Assembly (NCBI GenBank): GCA_905221605.1
Contig: CAJNDS010002746.1
Location: 102,889-166,888 of the forward strand
DNA from: Symbiodinium natans
Lineage: Eukaryota > Sar > Dinophyceae > Suessiales > Symbiodiniaceae
Reading direction: 5' to 3'
Length of the DNA: 64,000 nucleotides
The translations under genes were made by a program, and so were the position numbers. This document shows, one piece after another, positions 9,948-20,682 of this stretch. The notes beneath the pieces are model-generated. The model was not told where the DNA came from, did no database searches, and saw only the letters and a list, made by a program, of their open reading frames with translations. Within the stretch, counting starts at the first letter, position 1, and every line of letters begins with the position of its first letter.

Positions 9948-10042
9948 AGCTTGAAGTCTCGCGACCGCCGGAGGCATCAGCGGCGAAGAAGCCTTCGTCT
10001 AAGTCGCGAAGCTCAAGCCGGCTGGCGTCGATGACGGTGGCC
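9948..10042 (-). CDS. Exon candidate (ATVIDASRLELRDLDEGFFA)
   Basis: Acceptor CTGTAGCCAG|G and donor T|GTAGGG give 31 codons with one extra base at each end. The frame reads ATVIDASRLELRDLDEGFFA followed by ADASGGRETSS. Acidic, soluble-looking. One of the clearest coding islands between telomere tracts in this part. Confidence 0.65.
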
Positions 10043-10274
10043 CTGGCTACAGAAGAGAGTTTAGGGTTTAGGTTTTAGGGCTTAGGGTGTAAGGTTTAGG
10101 GTTTAGGGTTTAGGGTGTAGGGTTTAGGGTTGCCACTTTGAACCACAACCGGGGAGGGGGGGGGAGTGAGCTGTGGAAGACGGAGGTTTTGGGCAACCCT
10201 GCTAAAAACAATTCTGTGAAGTTTCAAGCTCTGTAATGGAACCCCCTTCGCAGAAGGCTTCTGAAGGTTCTTAC

Positions 10275-10381
10275 CCAGTCTGTGGGCATCACGGCTGACT
10301 GATAACGTTAAGTCCTCCTGCCAGTACAACCAATCGCACAGCCACTGACGTCGAAATCTTGCAAAGGCATACGAACTTGAA
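10275..10381 (-). CDS. Exon candidate with GTAAGA donor
   Basis: Acceptor CTTTCGTCAG, donor CTGG|GTAAGA, 35 codons plus flanking bases. It reads YAFARFRRQWLCDWLYWQED then LTLSVSRDAHRL. Tryptophan-rich; likely from the same membrane-protein gene. Confidence 0.62.
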
Positions 10382-10785
10382 CTGACGAAAGATGAGTTCG
10401 TGGATACTCACTCGTCAACTCCGGAAAGTATGAAAGTAATATAGGGTCGGAAGAATATCTAATAACAATTCCCTTATAGTCCCTTTATAACTACCCTATC
10501 AGAACACCCAAAACCCAATTCTAGTTATCACTGAGGCCCCTATATTAACGGCTATCACAATCAATGTAAACATCCAGCCCCGAGCCCTGAAACTCAAGCT
10601 GAAGCCAGCTGGCACCCATGTGCGAGACACCTGCTGCGGTGCTCCGGGGCGCCGAAAAGACTGGAAGCCCTTGCCCTAAACCCTGAACCCTGAACCCTGA
10701 ACCCTGAACCCTAAACCCTAAACCCTAAACCCTAAACCCTGAACCCTAAACCCTAAACCCTAAACCCTCAACCCTAACTTGGAAC

Positions 10786-10865
10786 CATGAGGATGAAGCA
10801 CCTCTTATACTGGCCATCCAGCAGGTAGTGGTTCGTGTAGGTGAAGTGGACCTTGAAGGTTGTAC
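10786..10865 (-). CDS. Exon candidate (TTFKVHFTYTNHYLLDGQYK)
   Basis: Acceptor CCCCTCAG, donor ATG|GTTCCA, 26 codons plus two bases: TTFKVHFTYTNHYLLDGQYK then RCFILM. Phase 0 at its end. Probable soluble or extracellular segment of the 7.2-10.9 kb gene. Confidence 0.63.
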
Positions 10866-11217
10866 CTGAGGGGAGATGCCAGGCTTTAGGGTTTAATCGC
10901 TCACACTCGGGCAAGCCAGGCGAGGCACACACTTTAGGGTTTAGGGTTTAGGGTTTCGGGTTTTATCGTCTTCCCACCCGCCTAGCTGACACTCAGGCCA
11001 GATTGCAGTTGAAAAGCTTAGGGTTTAGGATTACCCGATTGCCCTGAAGGGTTGAAAAGTTGAAAGCCTTTTTCGTCCCCATGGCTGGGCAATCCGCTCA
11101 GAAAGGCCAAGGGGTTAGGGTTTAAGGTCAGGTGCCCAGGGTCGGTCAAGGCCGGTTGATGGTCTAGGTTACAAGCTTCTACTATGCGGGGTTGAGCTGA
11201 GTGGGCTCCCCTAAACC

Positions 11218-11330
11218 CTAAACCCTAAACCCTAAGCCCTAAGCCCTAAGCCCTAAGCCCTAAGCCCTAAGCCCTAAGCCCTAAGCCCTAAGCCCTAAAC
11301 CCTAAACCCTAAACCCTAAACCCTAAACCT
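11218..11330. repeat. Variant block CCCTAAG flanked by CCCTAAA
   Basis: About nine CCCTAAG units embedded in perfect CCCTAAA. Confidence 0.9.
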
Positions 11331-11649
11331 TGTCTTGTGCGCTTTTTGTTTTTGTGTTGGGCCCGACTCTCCCCCCCCCCCAACACGTTTGGACCCTCGA
11401 GCTGGCATGACAGCCGCAAAAAACACTCGCGACACAAGGGATCAACTTTCGATCCATGGCTCCATGGATGCAACAACCTTTAGGGTTTAGGGTTTAGGGT
11501 TTAGGGTTTAGGGTTTAGGGTTTAGGGTTTGTTTAAGGTACATTCCTGAATTGAAGGGTCTTGGGCTCTCTAGGAAGCTGCACCTACTTACCGTGGGAAC
11601 CCAGCAAGCATGTTATACTGAGGGCGCCCTTCTGTGGGTTTGGCTACTT

Positions 11650-11757
11650 TGTGAGGGCGTAGTTGCTGAGTTCATAGGCCCCCAACAGTGTACGCTTTCA
11701 GCTCTATAGGGGATTATAGTATCCCAAAAGTGTATCGTGTACTCACTCAGCTACTTT
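11650..11757. mobile_element. MITE-like element, family D without the C/A run
   Basis: TAGTTGCTGAGTTCATAGGC at left, GTACTCACTCAGCTACT at right; only CCCCCAACA where the other copies have the long run. Confidence 0.7.
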
Positions 11758-12789
11758 ATGAGGGAACTAGAACCCACAAAAAAAGGAAACACACTGGGCT
11801 ACCTACCGAGCTTAGCAACAGGCTGTGTTCATTACCTTTGGTGACCAAGTTAACCCCAAAAGGGTTTAGGTCCATGTACCCTAGTCGGGATACCAGTTCC
11901 TACGAGGTACATACCCCCCTTGAAGCCACCTCCCTTAAGCACTCTATAAAGCAGGTATGGTTTCATCCAGAAGGTTGCACCCTAGAGCTCTTGGACATCT
12001 GCCCCTAAACTCGAAGATCACAAACCCTAAAACCCAAAAACAATATTGCCCTAAACCCCTAAAACCCTCTTACCCTCTTGCCCTAAACCCTAAACCCTGA
12101 CACCCTCAACCCTAAACCCCCCTCCACGCCTCAAATGCAGGTGCCAAGCCGAACGTTTGCGCAACTTACAGATTATGCAGACAAGTCACCGGAACGCAGG
12201 AAATGTGAGCCTTAGGGTGAGAAAAGGGCGACTGGAGACAGCGCCACAACCATTGTACAATGGAAGGATGTCAGGGAGCTTAGGCTTTTAACCCTAAACC
12301 CTAAACCCTATAAACTCTAAACCCTAAACCCTAAACCCTAAACCCTAAACCCTAAACCCTAAACCCTCGTAGGCTTTTCGGTTTTAGGGTTTAGACATCC
12401 TTTGGCGGCTTGGAAGTCCGCTCGGAGCCTGGTGTGGAGACTGCAGACGCAGCTGCACGATGCACAGGGGGGACATAAGTAAGTTCAGCTACGTGGTTGC
12501 ACCCTGCGGTGCAACTCAAGACATGCAGGATTCATTGTATACGTGTCTGCAGCTACGCTGGAGTTCTGCTAGAACAGCTGCTTTTTGATGCTCTGTTGTT
12601 GTTGCATGAAGAAGTTAGGAGCCTGAACCACGAAAACCTTTCCTTGGCTTGAAGGAAGACATCAAGCACTGCACAGTGCAGACGGCACGAATGCTCAAAA
12701 ACCAATGTTCTCCGAGCTTCCAAGTGTGGTCACCACTAGACGATCTCCTGCGGCTGGATTTGAAAACTGGACGTGGTCTTCGTGTTCAT

Positions 12790-12870
12790 ATACATACATG
12801 TACACACACACACCCAACACACACACAGACACAGAGACACACAGACACAGACAGCACAGGCAGCACAGAC
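12790..12870. repeat. CA/GACA microsatellite region
   Basis: CACACACACA then GACACAGAGACACACAGACA. The overlapping frames over 140 codons on both strands are simple-sequence artefacts at this end. Confidence 0.85.
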
Positions 12871-13499
12871 AGAGAGAGCGAGAAAACAAAAGACGCCCGC
12901 CCGCAGGCCCGTATGCCTGCGCGCCCACGCGCACACAAGCGGACGCAGACACGGACACCCCCCCGCCCGGTTTCGATCGTACAGTAAATACCGATTGAAC
13001 CCCACCTGCTCCGCATCACGGATTCTGCTGTTCGACATCCCTGTGTTCCTTTTTTGGATCCCGGGTCGTTCCCACCATTCCGAATTACACTGGACCATGT
13101 ACGGTGACATCGATACACCACCAACAAAAAACACAAAAAAGCACCAACTTTCTCTGAGCAATGAGGAGGATCCAGACAAGATGGTGTTGCCTCTCGTTGA
13201 ACCATAAAGACTTGATCACCCACCAAATGCACAATAAGAATCTCACTTCTAGCTTAACTAAGCATTCCGTGAAGCAGCAAGGACCACCTACATGCTACGT
13301 GGCCAAGTTTGCATCTGAACATTAAGAGCCTGGCAAAACTCCAAAATGAGCACATCTAGTCTTGCACTGGGGCGGCGCGTGCTCGCGCACGTGCGCGCAC
13401 TGGGTTTAGGGTTTAGGGTTTAGGAGGTTGCGCAGCTACCGTCTGGGTGCGGTGCACATGTTGGGTCGAAACCTTGCGCTCTCGCCTACACTTGGAGGT

Positions 13500-13607
13500 G
13501 CAGGGGTTTAGGGTTAGGGTTTAGGGTTTAGGGTTTAGGGTTTAGGGTTTAGGGTTTAGGGTTTAGGGTTTAGGGTTTAGGGTTTAGGGTTTAGGGTTTA
13601 GGGTTTA
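13500..13607. repeat. Perfect TTTAGGG array
   Basis: About 14 units, near hairpin A3. Confidence 0.95.
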
Positions 13608-13669
13608 AGGTGCCGTGGTCTTGCACTATGCGGATTCTAGGCTGGCATGTGATGTGTATGTATTGGGAA

Positions 13670-13737
13670 TGACCCCCCGCTTATACTAACAGTCCTTAGT
13701 TGGGATTCAGGACTGTTAGTATAAGGGGGAACACCAC
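13670..13737. mobile_element. MITE-like hairpin, family A, short-loop copy
   Basis: CTTATACTAACAGTCCTTAG and the complementary arm separated by only about 10 bases. Confidence 0.8.
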
Positions 13738-13800
13738 AATGTATGTATGTTAAGCAGAAGATGCTTTCTGAAACTCTGAAACCTCCAAGCCAAGTCCAGC

Positions 13801-13867
13801 CTTCGCCCTCCACGGATATGTCTTCAATGCTCAAGCGCCGCCCACTCACTCGCCAGCCGGTCTTGCC
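13801..13867 (-). CDS. Exon candidate (GKTGWRVSGRRLSIEDISVE)
   Basis: Acceptor CACCCTCAG, donor GAAG|GCTGGA (GC), 22 codons plus one base. Sits immediately upstream (minus-strand sense) of hairpin element A3. No family recognised. Confidence 0.58.
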
Positions 13868-14310
13868 CTGAGGGTGATGGATTGGGGGGTTTAGGGTTTA
13901 GGGTTTAGGGCTTAGGGCTTAGGGCTTAGGGTGTAGGGTTTTGGGTTCAGGGTTTCGGGTTTAATTAGGGTTTAGGGTTTAGGGGGCTCGTCATGCATGG
14001 AGTTCTGTTCAGGCACGTGGGTTCTGAAGGAACTCCCCCCGTCGTGTGAGAAAGAGAGCACGCTACCCAAGGCCTCATGGATTCTGCCAAGCCTGCATTC
14101 TCTGTGCTTACAGCTTTGACCCAAACTAAGCCCTAAACCCTGAACCCCAAACCCTAAACCCATTTTGCAGTTCTGAGTTGGACCTTAGATCCCTCTGAAA
14201 ACATATTGTGTGCCCTCTTAAACCCAATAAGGGAAGTATGTGAAATCTCCCAAGGACCTACCTAGGCTTTAGGGTGGATTTGGCCGCTTCACTCGGGGGG
14301 GCTAGCTCAC

Positions 14311-14348
14311 TTCATACAAGGCCCCGTAGATCTGGCGCTCATGAGCTA
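14311..14348 (-). CDS. Small exon candidate (AHERQIYGALYE)
   Basis: Acceptor TTCATTAG, donor GAA|GTGAGC, 12 codons plus two bases. Short, but both splice signals are good. Confidence 0.48.
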
Positions 14349-14529
14349 CTAATGAATTCTTACGCTAGGGGTTGGGGCGACCCTAAACCCTAAACCCTAA
14401 ACCCTAAACCCGAAACTGCATTCCAACCAGGAGTCTCCAGCTCGCGCCACCGGCCTGGATTTGCGAATGGACCAAATGCAGAGCTAGGGTTGAGGGTTTT
14501 AGGGTTTAGGGTTTAGGCTTTGGGGTGTA

Positions 14530-14672
14530 GGGGTTGTTACATGAGCCCTTAATATGGTCCCTTTTCTTTAAAGGGTTCTGAAGTATAGGCCCTTGGGTTG
14601 TTACAGGGTATTCAAGGGGTAGTTAAGGGGTCCCCTTTAAGGCCCATATTCAGGGACCATGTCGCTGCCTAA
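14530..14672. mobile_element. MITE-like element, family E
   Basis: AATATGGTCCCTTTTCTTTA at left and CCCATATTCAGGGACCATGT at right. Related copies at 34571-34701 and 44515-44662 share CAGGGACCATG and a central CCCC(T)TTTAA. Confidence 0.6.
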
Positions 14673-15160
14673 GATACATTCCTTGAAGACCAGATGAACC
14701 CCGAAAAGGTGTTATGGTCGTGATACCTTAATTGGGAGTGATAGTACGACAGGGAATATGACCTCAATTTGGGTTCTTGGGATCCAATTGGAGCCCCTAG
14801 ACCCTAAACCCTAAACACGGGTTTAGGGGTTTAGGGGTTTAGGGTTTAGGGACCCTAAATCCTAAACGCGGGTTTAGGCTCTTGCCACTTGTCAGGGTTA
14901 GGGTTGAGGGTCCAATCACGCTCGGAAGAAGCCAGGGGCTGTGTGCTGCAACTACTGAGCTCTATGATGGGGTTTAGGGTTTAGGATTTAGGGTTTAGGG
15001 AAACGAAACGACATGATCTGGGGGAAGAAAGCCCGTCTGCGCACCAGTTGAAAAGCTGACACGAAGTCCGAGGTCGAGGGGCCAAGAACTCTTCATGGCA
15101 TGGAAAGTTTAGGGGTGCAACCCTATACCCGCCTAGCATCTAAACCCCGCAACCCCAGAC

Positions 15161-15215
15161 CTTTTTTTTCCATCCAGGCTTGGGTGAGCGTGCCGGGAAA
15201 GAGCTCATCCAACCC
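15161..15215 (-). CDS. Exon candidate (LDELFPGTLTQAWMEKK)
   Basis: The frame reads LDELFPGTLTQAWMEKK and meets donor G|GTCTGG. The acceptor side is less clear. Island between two telomere-like tracts. Confidence 0.42.
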
Positions 15216-15312
15216 TAGACCTGAACCCTTAAACCCTGAGCCCTAACTTAAGGCCCAAGAGAAAAAACATCAATGAAGTCCCTAAACCCTAAACGCTAAA
15301 CCTAGTTTGGGC

Positions 15313-15369
15313 CTTTCTTTTGGGGCAGAAGACGGACACAGGATGCAGCGCAACCCACGAGTCTGCAAG
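15313..15369 (-). CDS. Exon candidate (LADSWVALHPVSVFCPKRK)
   Basis: Acceptor CTCTGCAG and donor AAG|GCCC (GC) enclose exactly 19 codons, phase 0-0. Boundary pattern typical of dinoflagellate introns. Confidence 0.57.
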
Positions 15370-15924
15370 CTGCAGAGTCGGTTCAGGGGAAGTAGGGTTT
15401 GGGGCTTTTTACGGTTTACAGGGTTTAGGGTTTAGGGTTTAGGGTTTAGGGTTTAGGGTTTAGGGTTTAGGGAACGAAGCTGTGAAACCCAATCCCGACA
15501 TCCTAGACGTTAAAGGGCCGCACCCCTGTACCCAAGATGCTTACTTTCGGGTCGACAGGTTTATGCGGCTTGGGCTTCAACCCCCCAAGGTTTGGGGTTT
15601 AGGGTTTAGGGTTTCACAGCAAAGGGGATGGATTTCCCAAAAACTGGAGCGAGAAAATCCTAAACAGCAAATCCTCAACTCGGCAATACAATCAACCTTT
15701 TTTTGTGGAAACCCTCAAGTCGGCCCCCCCTGTTCTCGCAACTCCCACCCCTTGCCCTCCACATTGTTGCTAGAGCACGTATAAGCTTGACCTGTACCCC
15801 TCATTCGGGGGGGGGGGCGGTGCCAACAGTTCCAGGCATTGCCCTTTCCACTCTGAAGGCATACTGGCATGAGGTGCATGGTGCGGGCCAACAAACTCAT
15901 TTCAGGGCCACCAAAAAGTTGCCT

Positions 15925-16025
15925 AGTCGGAATAATTACAAATAGTATTCCCTTAGGGTCCCTGTATACTTCTACTAGAATACCTCCCGCGAAAACCCTA
16001 TTCTGACCATGAAGGCCCCTGTATC
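15925..16025. mobile_element. MITE-like element, family K
   Basis: AATAGTATTCCCTTAGGGTC, ACTAGAATACCTCCCGCGAA, GGCCCCTGTATCAC; matches the order at 10440-10548. Confidence 0.55.
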
Positions 16026-16344
16026 ACTCTTTTCCCCAACAACTGCGCCCCTTACGAAGAGCTGGAGATCTCGCGCCCGGGCACGCGATCTCGATTTGGA
16101 TGCTGAGCAGAAAACAGGCCAGCATGAGGCAAAGGTTGGCACCCACGATCGACAGCGCCTAGGTGCCAAGCCGCCGAACACCCCCAAAAAGGAAAGAACC
16201 CTATAAGACCCCAGACTATCCTAAGCACCCTCGCAAGGCCGAAAGAAGTTGTAAACTTTCCTAGGTTTCGAGTTTAGGACGAAGGCGTTTTTTGCCACCC
16301 ATCTAGCGACGGCTCTGAGTTCGAAATCACAGCCCAAGTTCAAC

Positions 16345-16495
16345 CACCCGGTTCTTAGCAGGGAATGAGGGAATTAAGGCCCTACATATAACCTTTTATG
16401 GGATCATATAGGGTACCTCACCCTCAACCCTAAACCCTAAACCCTCAACCCTCAACCCTCATTCCCTCATTCCCTCATTCCCTGCTAAGAACCAG
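16345..16495. mobile_element. Inverted-repeat element M containing telomere repeats
   Basis: GGTTCTTAGCAGGGAATGAG at left, its complement CTCATTCCCTGCTAAGAACC at right. The right half has CCCTCATT repeated three times and the loop contains CCCTAAA units. Confidence 0.75.
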
Positions 16496-16510
16496 CCAGC
16501 TGTAGAATGC

Positions 16511-16553
16511 CTGCCCATGTTTTTGGGGCTCTCAGCACAGCTCCCCGGAGCTC
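16511..16553 (-). CDS. Small exon candidate (ELRGAVLRAPKTWA)
   Basis: Acceptor GGGGCAG|GAG, donor GGCAG|GCATTC (GC), 14 codons plus one base. Lies just outside the inverted-repeat element at 16345-16495. Confidence 0.52.
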
Positions 16554-16684
16554 CTGCCCCTGAAGCTCTAAGGGTTTAGGGTTTAGGGTTAGGGTTTAGG
16601 GTTAGGGGTTTAGGGTTTGGGGTTTAGGGCTCAGGGTTTATAGGGTCTCCGACCGAATAGCTGCTATATCTCAGGGGCCCCACC

Positions 16685-16890
16685 TTATCATGTAGAGAAA
16701 AGGGATTACGGAATTCTACCCCGCCCCCCCCCCCCCCCCCCCCTACCTTAAGCCCTAAAAACGAAACCCACTAGAAAATTGGAGAGCTGACTTGGTTCTT
16801 TCTGCAGAGGTGAGAGTTAAGGGATTACGGTTTCTAACCCCCTTAAACTCGAAACCCACCAGGAAGTGGGAGGGCTGACTTGGGTTCTTT
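16685..16890. repeat. Tandem duplication of about 125 bp
   Basis: GGGATTACGG, CGAAACCCACTAGAAA/CCACCAGGAA and AGCTGACTTGG(G)TTCTTT occur twice; the first copy carries a long C-run. Confidence 0.75.
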
Positions 16891-16978
16891 CTGCAAGAGT
16901 TGTTGACCAGGCGCCCACCGAAACGTCTCTAAGTTGTCCGAACATGTGCTCCACCCGTCCGACGCTAAGCCTTAAACC

Positions 16979-17127
16979 TTGGGATGTTCCCCGTTATACG
17001 AACAGTCCTGTTTCTAGGGTTTAGGGTTGAGGGTTGGGATGTTCCCCTTCATACTAACCGTCCTTAATAGCGACTATACTACCCCCTATTATGATCCCCA
17101 TTAAGGACTGTTAGTACAAGGGGGAAC
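16979..17127. mobile_element. MITE-like hairpin, family A, with an extra half arm
   Basis: A first arm (16979-17009) is cut off by a telomere tract, followed by a complete hairpin from about 17036; suggests telomere repeat inserted into or next to an element. Confidence 0.65.
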
Positions 17128-17194
17128 AGCCAAACTTAAATTCTTAAACCCGAAACCCTATACTCGAAACCCTAGAAATACATCCTTTTTGCAG

Positions 17195-17395
17195 GAGGGA
17201 CTGCCAAATGTTGTGCTAATCATGCCACATTGTCTGATGTTGTGTCACACTTTTGGTACCTTGCGGTATCTGAAATTATTCTATTGTCTGCTACATCTTT
17301 ACTACTAGTCCGTGTCACATGATTTCATATCACATTGCATGGTACTATGCCATATTTTGCCATCTCATAATGCATGTGCTCTATTTTATGTTACA
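17195..17395. other. AT-rich island without telomere repeats
   Basis: About 200 bp rich in CATATT, TGTCACA and TTTTGCCAT; unlike its GC-richer neighbours. No convincing exon on either strand; probably intron or an old insertion. Confidence 0.5.
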
Positions 17396-17844
17396 CCTTG
17401 AGGACAAAATGAACCTTAGAAAAAACAGGTGGTATACCCCATTCTACAGTAATCCCAAGGTATATGGAAGAAAGGCTCATCTGATCCCCAAAGGTACTAC
17501 GAAGCCCTAAACCCGGACGTGCAATTCGAGGCTCTCGTTCCGGATACATTTCACAGCCGGTCTTGTCCTAGCAGGGTGGTCGTCGCAGGTCGAAGCTACC
17601 CTAAACCCCAAACCCCAAACCCCAAATTTTAAATTAACGCCCCAAAAGAAGTGAGCAGGGTTTAGGCGCTTAGGTGTTCAGGAATCCTGAACCCAAACCC
17701 TTCGGTGGGAGCATGTTGCTGTGTTGAGCATGGGTTCAAGGCCCAAGCCTACGTCAACAGGTCTCCATTTTCCCGGGAGATGTTGCTGAACTCTATGCCC
17801 CCACCCCCCCAAATCCCCCAAATGCTGCGCCTGGAGTAAAGGGT

Positions 17845-17945
17845 CTTGCCTTGAGGACCACAAGAACCCCAAAAATGGTGTCATATACCTGAAAAGTACT
17901 AGAATCCCTATTAAGGTATATGGAAGGTTTTGGGGCTGTTGGAAC
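17845..17945. mobile_element. MITE-like element, family J
   Basis: CCTTGAGGACCACAAGAACC and AATGGTGTCATATACCT at left, TATTAAGGTATATGGAAGGT at right. Relatives at 14668-14797, 17395-17498, 35503-35555 and 58730-58838. Confidence 0.55.
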
Positions 17946-18123
17946 GGTAAACCCCTTTCCTGTCCAGCTTCCGAGGGGAACAATCATGAAGGGTTTCGGG
18001 CTTTGGGGCTGTAGGGCTTAGGGCGTGCCCGCCTCCCGCCTTTGCACTTGACCCTCTAAAGCTTTACAAAGCACTGACAAAGCGCCTACACCTTAAGGGA
18101 ATGCTCACTGATGCTTCAAGCAT

Positions 18124-18229
18124 CTAGGAGCTGGTGGTCTCTTCCTTCGGGAGACTTGTCACCATCTCCGTCAAAAACTTGCTCACGTTGCCCCAATCAA
18201 GGTTGCCAGCGTTGTCGGAGAACTGGACC
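18124..18229 (-). CDS. Locus C: last exon with stop codon
   Basis: After acceptor GGTAG the frame reads VQFSDNAGNLDWGNVSKFLT and EMVTSLPKEETTSS, then TAG at 18124-18126. An 84-bp GT-AG intron (18230-18313) made largely of TTTAGGG variants separates it from the previous exon; the junction restores a Trp codon and keeps frame. Confidence 0.65.
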
Positions 18230-18313
18230 CTACCATCATCTCAACGGTGTAGGCGAGGGTCGTCTCAATCAACCCTAAACCCTAAACCCTCAACCCGAAA
18301 CCCTAAACCCAAC

Positions 18314-18418
18314 CAGACTTGCTTCTTCACCTCACGGATGGGTGTGAGGGAGTTGTCAAAGATGGCCTGTGACACTGCCCCGAACTTCGCCTTGGAATTG
18401 GCGGAACTGCCGAAACCG
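18314..18418 (-). CDS. Locus C: penultimate exon
   Basis: Acceptor AATACTCAG, donor CTG|GTTGGG, 34 codons with partial codons at both ends. Key stretch AKFGAVSQAIFDNSLTPIRE then VKKQV. Joined to 18124-18229 it gives a continuous reading across a telomere-repeat intron. Confidence 0.65.
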
Positions 18419-18638
18419 CTGAGTATTCTAGGGTTTAGGGTTTAGGGTCTAGGGATTCGGGTTTGGTGAGGAGATTCCTGACTCAACCGACCCCCCAAAA
18501 CCCAAAGCTGAAACTCCGGGTGGGACATGGGTTGGAGCGCTGGTCCTAAACCCCAAAACCCAAAACCCAAACCCAAAACCCCAACCCCCAACGCCTAAAC
18601 CCTTGAACCCTGTTCACTCCGCAGCTCCTTCTCCGAAC

Positions 18639-18741
18639 CTTTAGTCCTCCTCAACCTTGGCGACCAAAAGAACCCTCAGAGGTTTTATGGACCAATCTGC
18701 ATCGATTTTCGGGGTTCTCGATTCGAGTAGTCTGGGGTTGT
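18639..18741 (-). CDS. Locus C: upstream exon candidate, frame uncertain
   Basis: Acceptor CCCCAG and donor AAG|GTTGAG. Two frames are open: one reads ADWSIKPLRVLLVAK, the other TTRIENPENRCRLVHK. Phase to the next exon at about 18467-18545 depends on the choice. Confidence 0.35.
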
Positions 18742-18903
18742 ATGCCTAAACCCTAAACCCTAAACCCTGAACTTTGAACCCTGAACCCTGAACCTAGTAG
18801 TCTAGGGTGATACGACCTCAAGCAGGTCAGCCGCAGCAACATGCCTTAGGCCAGGGTTTAGGGTTTAGGATTTGGGGATAAGGGTTTAGGGTTTAAGGGG
18901 GTT

Positions 18904-19045
18904 CAGGAAAGCCGTTGTCCTTGTCCGGCCCGTCCCAAGGAAGACTGCACCGGGTGCACACGCCTGCGTTGTTGAAGTTGTCACCTCCGAACATTTCCAG
19001 CGATGAGAATTTGGCTGTTTCGGGAGTACTTCCAGGGGCGGTGTA
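18904..19045 (-). CDS. Locus C: upstream exon candidate (MFGGDNFNNAGVCTRC)
   Basis: The minus frame is open across the island and reads FSSLEMFGGDNFNNAGVCTR then CSLPWDGPDKDN. The end has no GT; a GC donor at AACG|GCTTTC is possible. Composition strongly protein-like; no family recognised. Confidence 0.52.
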
Positions 19046-19204
19046 GGGTTTAGGGTTTAGGGTTTAGGGTTTAGGGTTTAGGGTTTAGGGTTTAGGGTTT
19101 AGGGTTTTTTTTTGCCACCCGCCTAGCTGACACTCAGGCCACGTTGCAGGGACTAAAGGGTTTAGGGTTTAGGGTTGAGGGTTGAGGGTTGAGGGTTTAG
19201 GGTT

Positions 19205-19652
19205 TAGGGTTTGCTGTGATAGGGCGTAGATGCTGTGAAGGTTAGGTTTCGGAACAAGCTCGAAAGCTTCGTGAGGTGCCGAAGAGCAGCTTTGGCCCGA
19301 TTGTGGAGGGCCATCTAACTCCAACGCGGCAAAGCCACCCAAACCTATTCCTTTTAGGGTTTAGGCCTAAACTCAGACAACAGTCCACTTTTAAAAACTT
19401 ATTCAGTTTCAAGACGTTCGTTGAATCCGAGCCAGGGCCAGGGAACCAGTGGGGCTGGGCGGTTAGGGGGGGCAGGGCCAAGGGGGGCCAGGGGGGTCAG
19501 GGGGGCCAGGGGAGCCAGGGGAGCCAGGGGGTCAGGGGGCCCTCCCGTCACAGAGCCCAAGCAAAAACTCATTTTTGAGCTGGCCTGACCTGCACACGCT
19601 TCCGGGTCCTCCTGGCCTAGGGGCCTTGGGGGGGTCGGCCTAGGCCCTGAGT
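19205..19652. repeat. Dispersed repeat, copy 1
   Basis: GGTTTGCTGTGATAGGG, AACAAGCTCGAAAGCTTCGT, GGAGGGCCATCTAAC, AAAGCCACCCAAACCTATTC in the same order as at 54553-55095. The end holds degenerate GGGGG(C/T)CAGG repeats. Confidence 0.8.
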
Positions 19653-20369
19653 TTTGGGTTTCGGGTTTACGGGTTAGGGTATTCTGAGAGTCCGCCCCCC
19701 AACCTCCAACACAAGACATGATGACCAATGGTCGTGTCTAGTCATCCTGTTGTAAGATTCGGACTGTCTGAATACTTATCGGCTCTTACAAAAGACCCTA
19801 AACCCTAAACCCTTCACTTTGGAGGCTGCCGGCAAACATGCAACCCTAAACCCTAAAGCCTAAAGCCTAAAGCCTAAACCCTAAACCCTAAACCCTAAAC
19901 CCTAACCCCCAAGCCCCAATAAACCCCAAAAACACTATAAATAATGGCCTTGACTCCCTTCTGTCCCGATTAAGAACCTTGAGGAGCACACCTAAGATTG
20001 GGGTTCGCATACCCTATATTGCCATAATCCCTGTTAAGGTATAAGGTTTTGGGTTCAGGGTTTAGGGTTGGGACCTGGAAACTAAACCCTAAACCTTAAA
20101 CATTAAAGCCCCTTCAGTCTCAGGAAGTGGCTGCGGGTTGAGGTCTCAGGGGATCTGGGATTTGTCATCTGGGGTTTCCGAAACGTTCTGTTCTGGGAGT
20201 TTCTATATGCGCATTATAGCATTGTGGGCTTTTGGGGTATGTTATCTCTATTTGGGGGAAATGCCCGTTTACGAGGAGCAAGGAAACCCGAAACCCGAAA
20301 CCCGAAACCCGAAACCCTAAACCCTAGGACTTCTCGGGTTCTGGGGTTCTGAAGGTCGGAACGCCAGGC

Positions 20370-20412
20370 CTGTGCACGACACTTGGAGGTATCCGACCAG
20401 CATCCAGTGCTC
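20370..20412 (-). CDS. Small exon candidate (EHWMLVGYLQVSCT)
   Basis: Acceptor CCTAAG|GAG and donor ACAG|GCCTGG (GC) enclose 14 codons plus one base. Same strand as locus C and probably upstream in it. Confidence 0.58.
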
Positions 20413-20548
20413 CTTAGGTGCAAGGCTTGGTTGCTTCTCCCTCCTTCCCCCCCCCCCCCCCCTTGGGTTTAGGGTTTAGGGTTTAGGGTTTAGGGTTTAG
20501 GGTTTAGGGTTTAGGGTTTAGGGTTTAGGGTGCTTCCCCTGCAAGGAA

Positions 20549-20682
20549 TCACAGAGAAGTATGTCTAATTTTCTCAGGCTCGACGATCCCTTCACAGTTG
20601 GGCAGACAGGCTTTCGCAGGAAGAGGAGCCATGGGATTCTGCTCATCAAAAAACATACCCAACACATTTCTTGGGCATACCC
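20549..20682 (-). CDS. Exon candidate (MFFDEQNPMAPLPAK)
   Basis: Acceptor TTTCTTTCAAAG. The frame reads GVCPRNVLGMFFDEQNPMAP then LPAKACLPNCEGIVEPEK before TGA. It may end at a donor before the stop. About 45 codons open. Confidence 0.52.

Noticed and set aside
12736-13232. Overlapping frames of about 145 codons on both strands
   Set aside because: Their ends are CA/GT microsatellite translation; the unique part (13020-13220) has no frame I can prefer.
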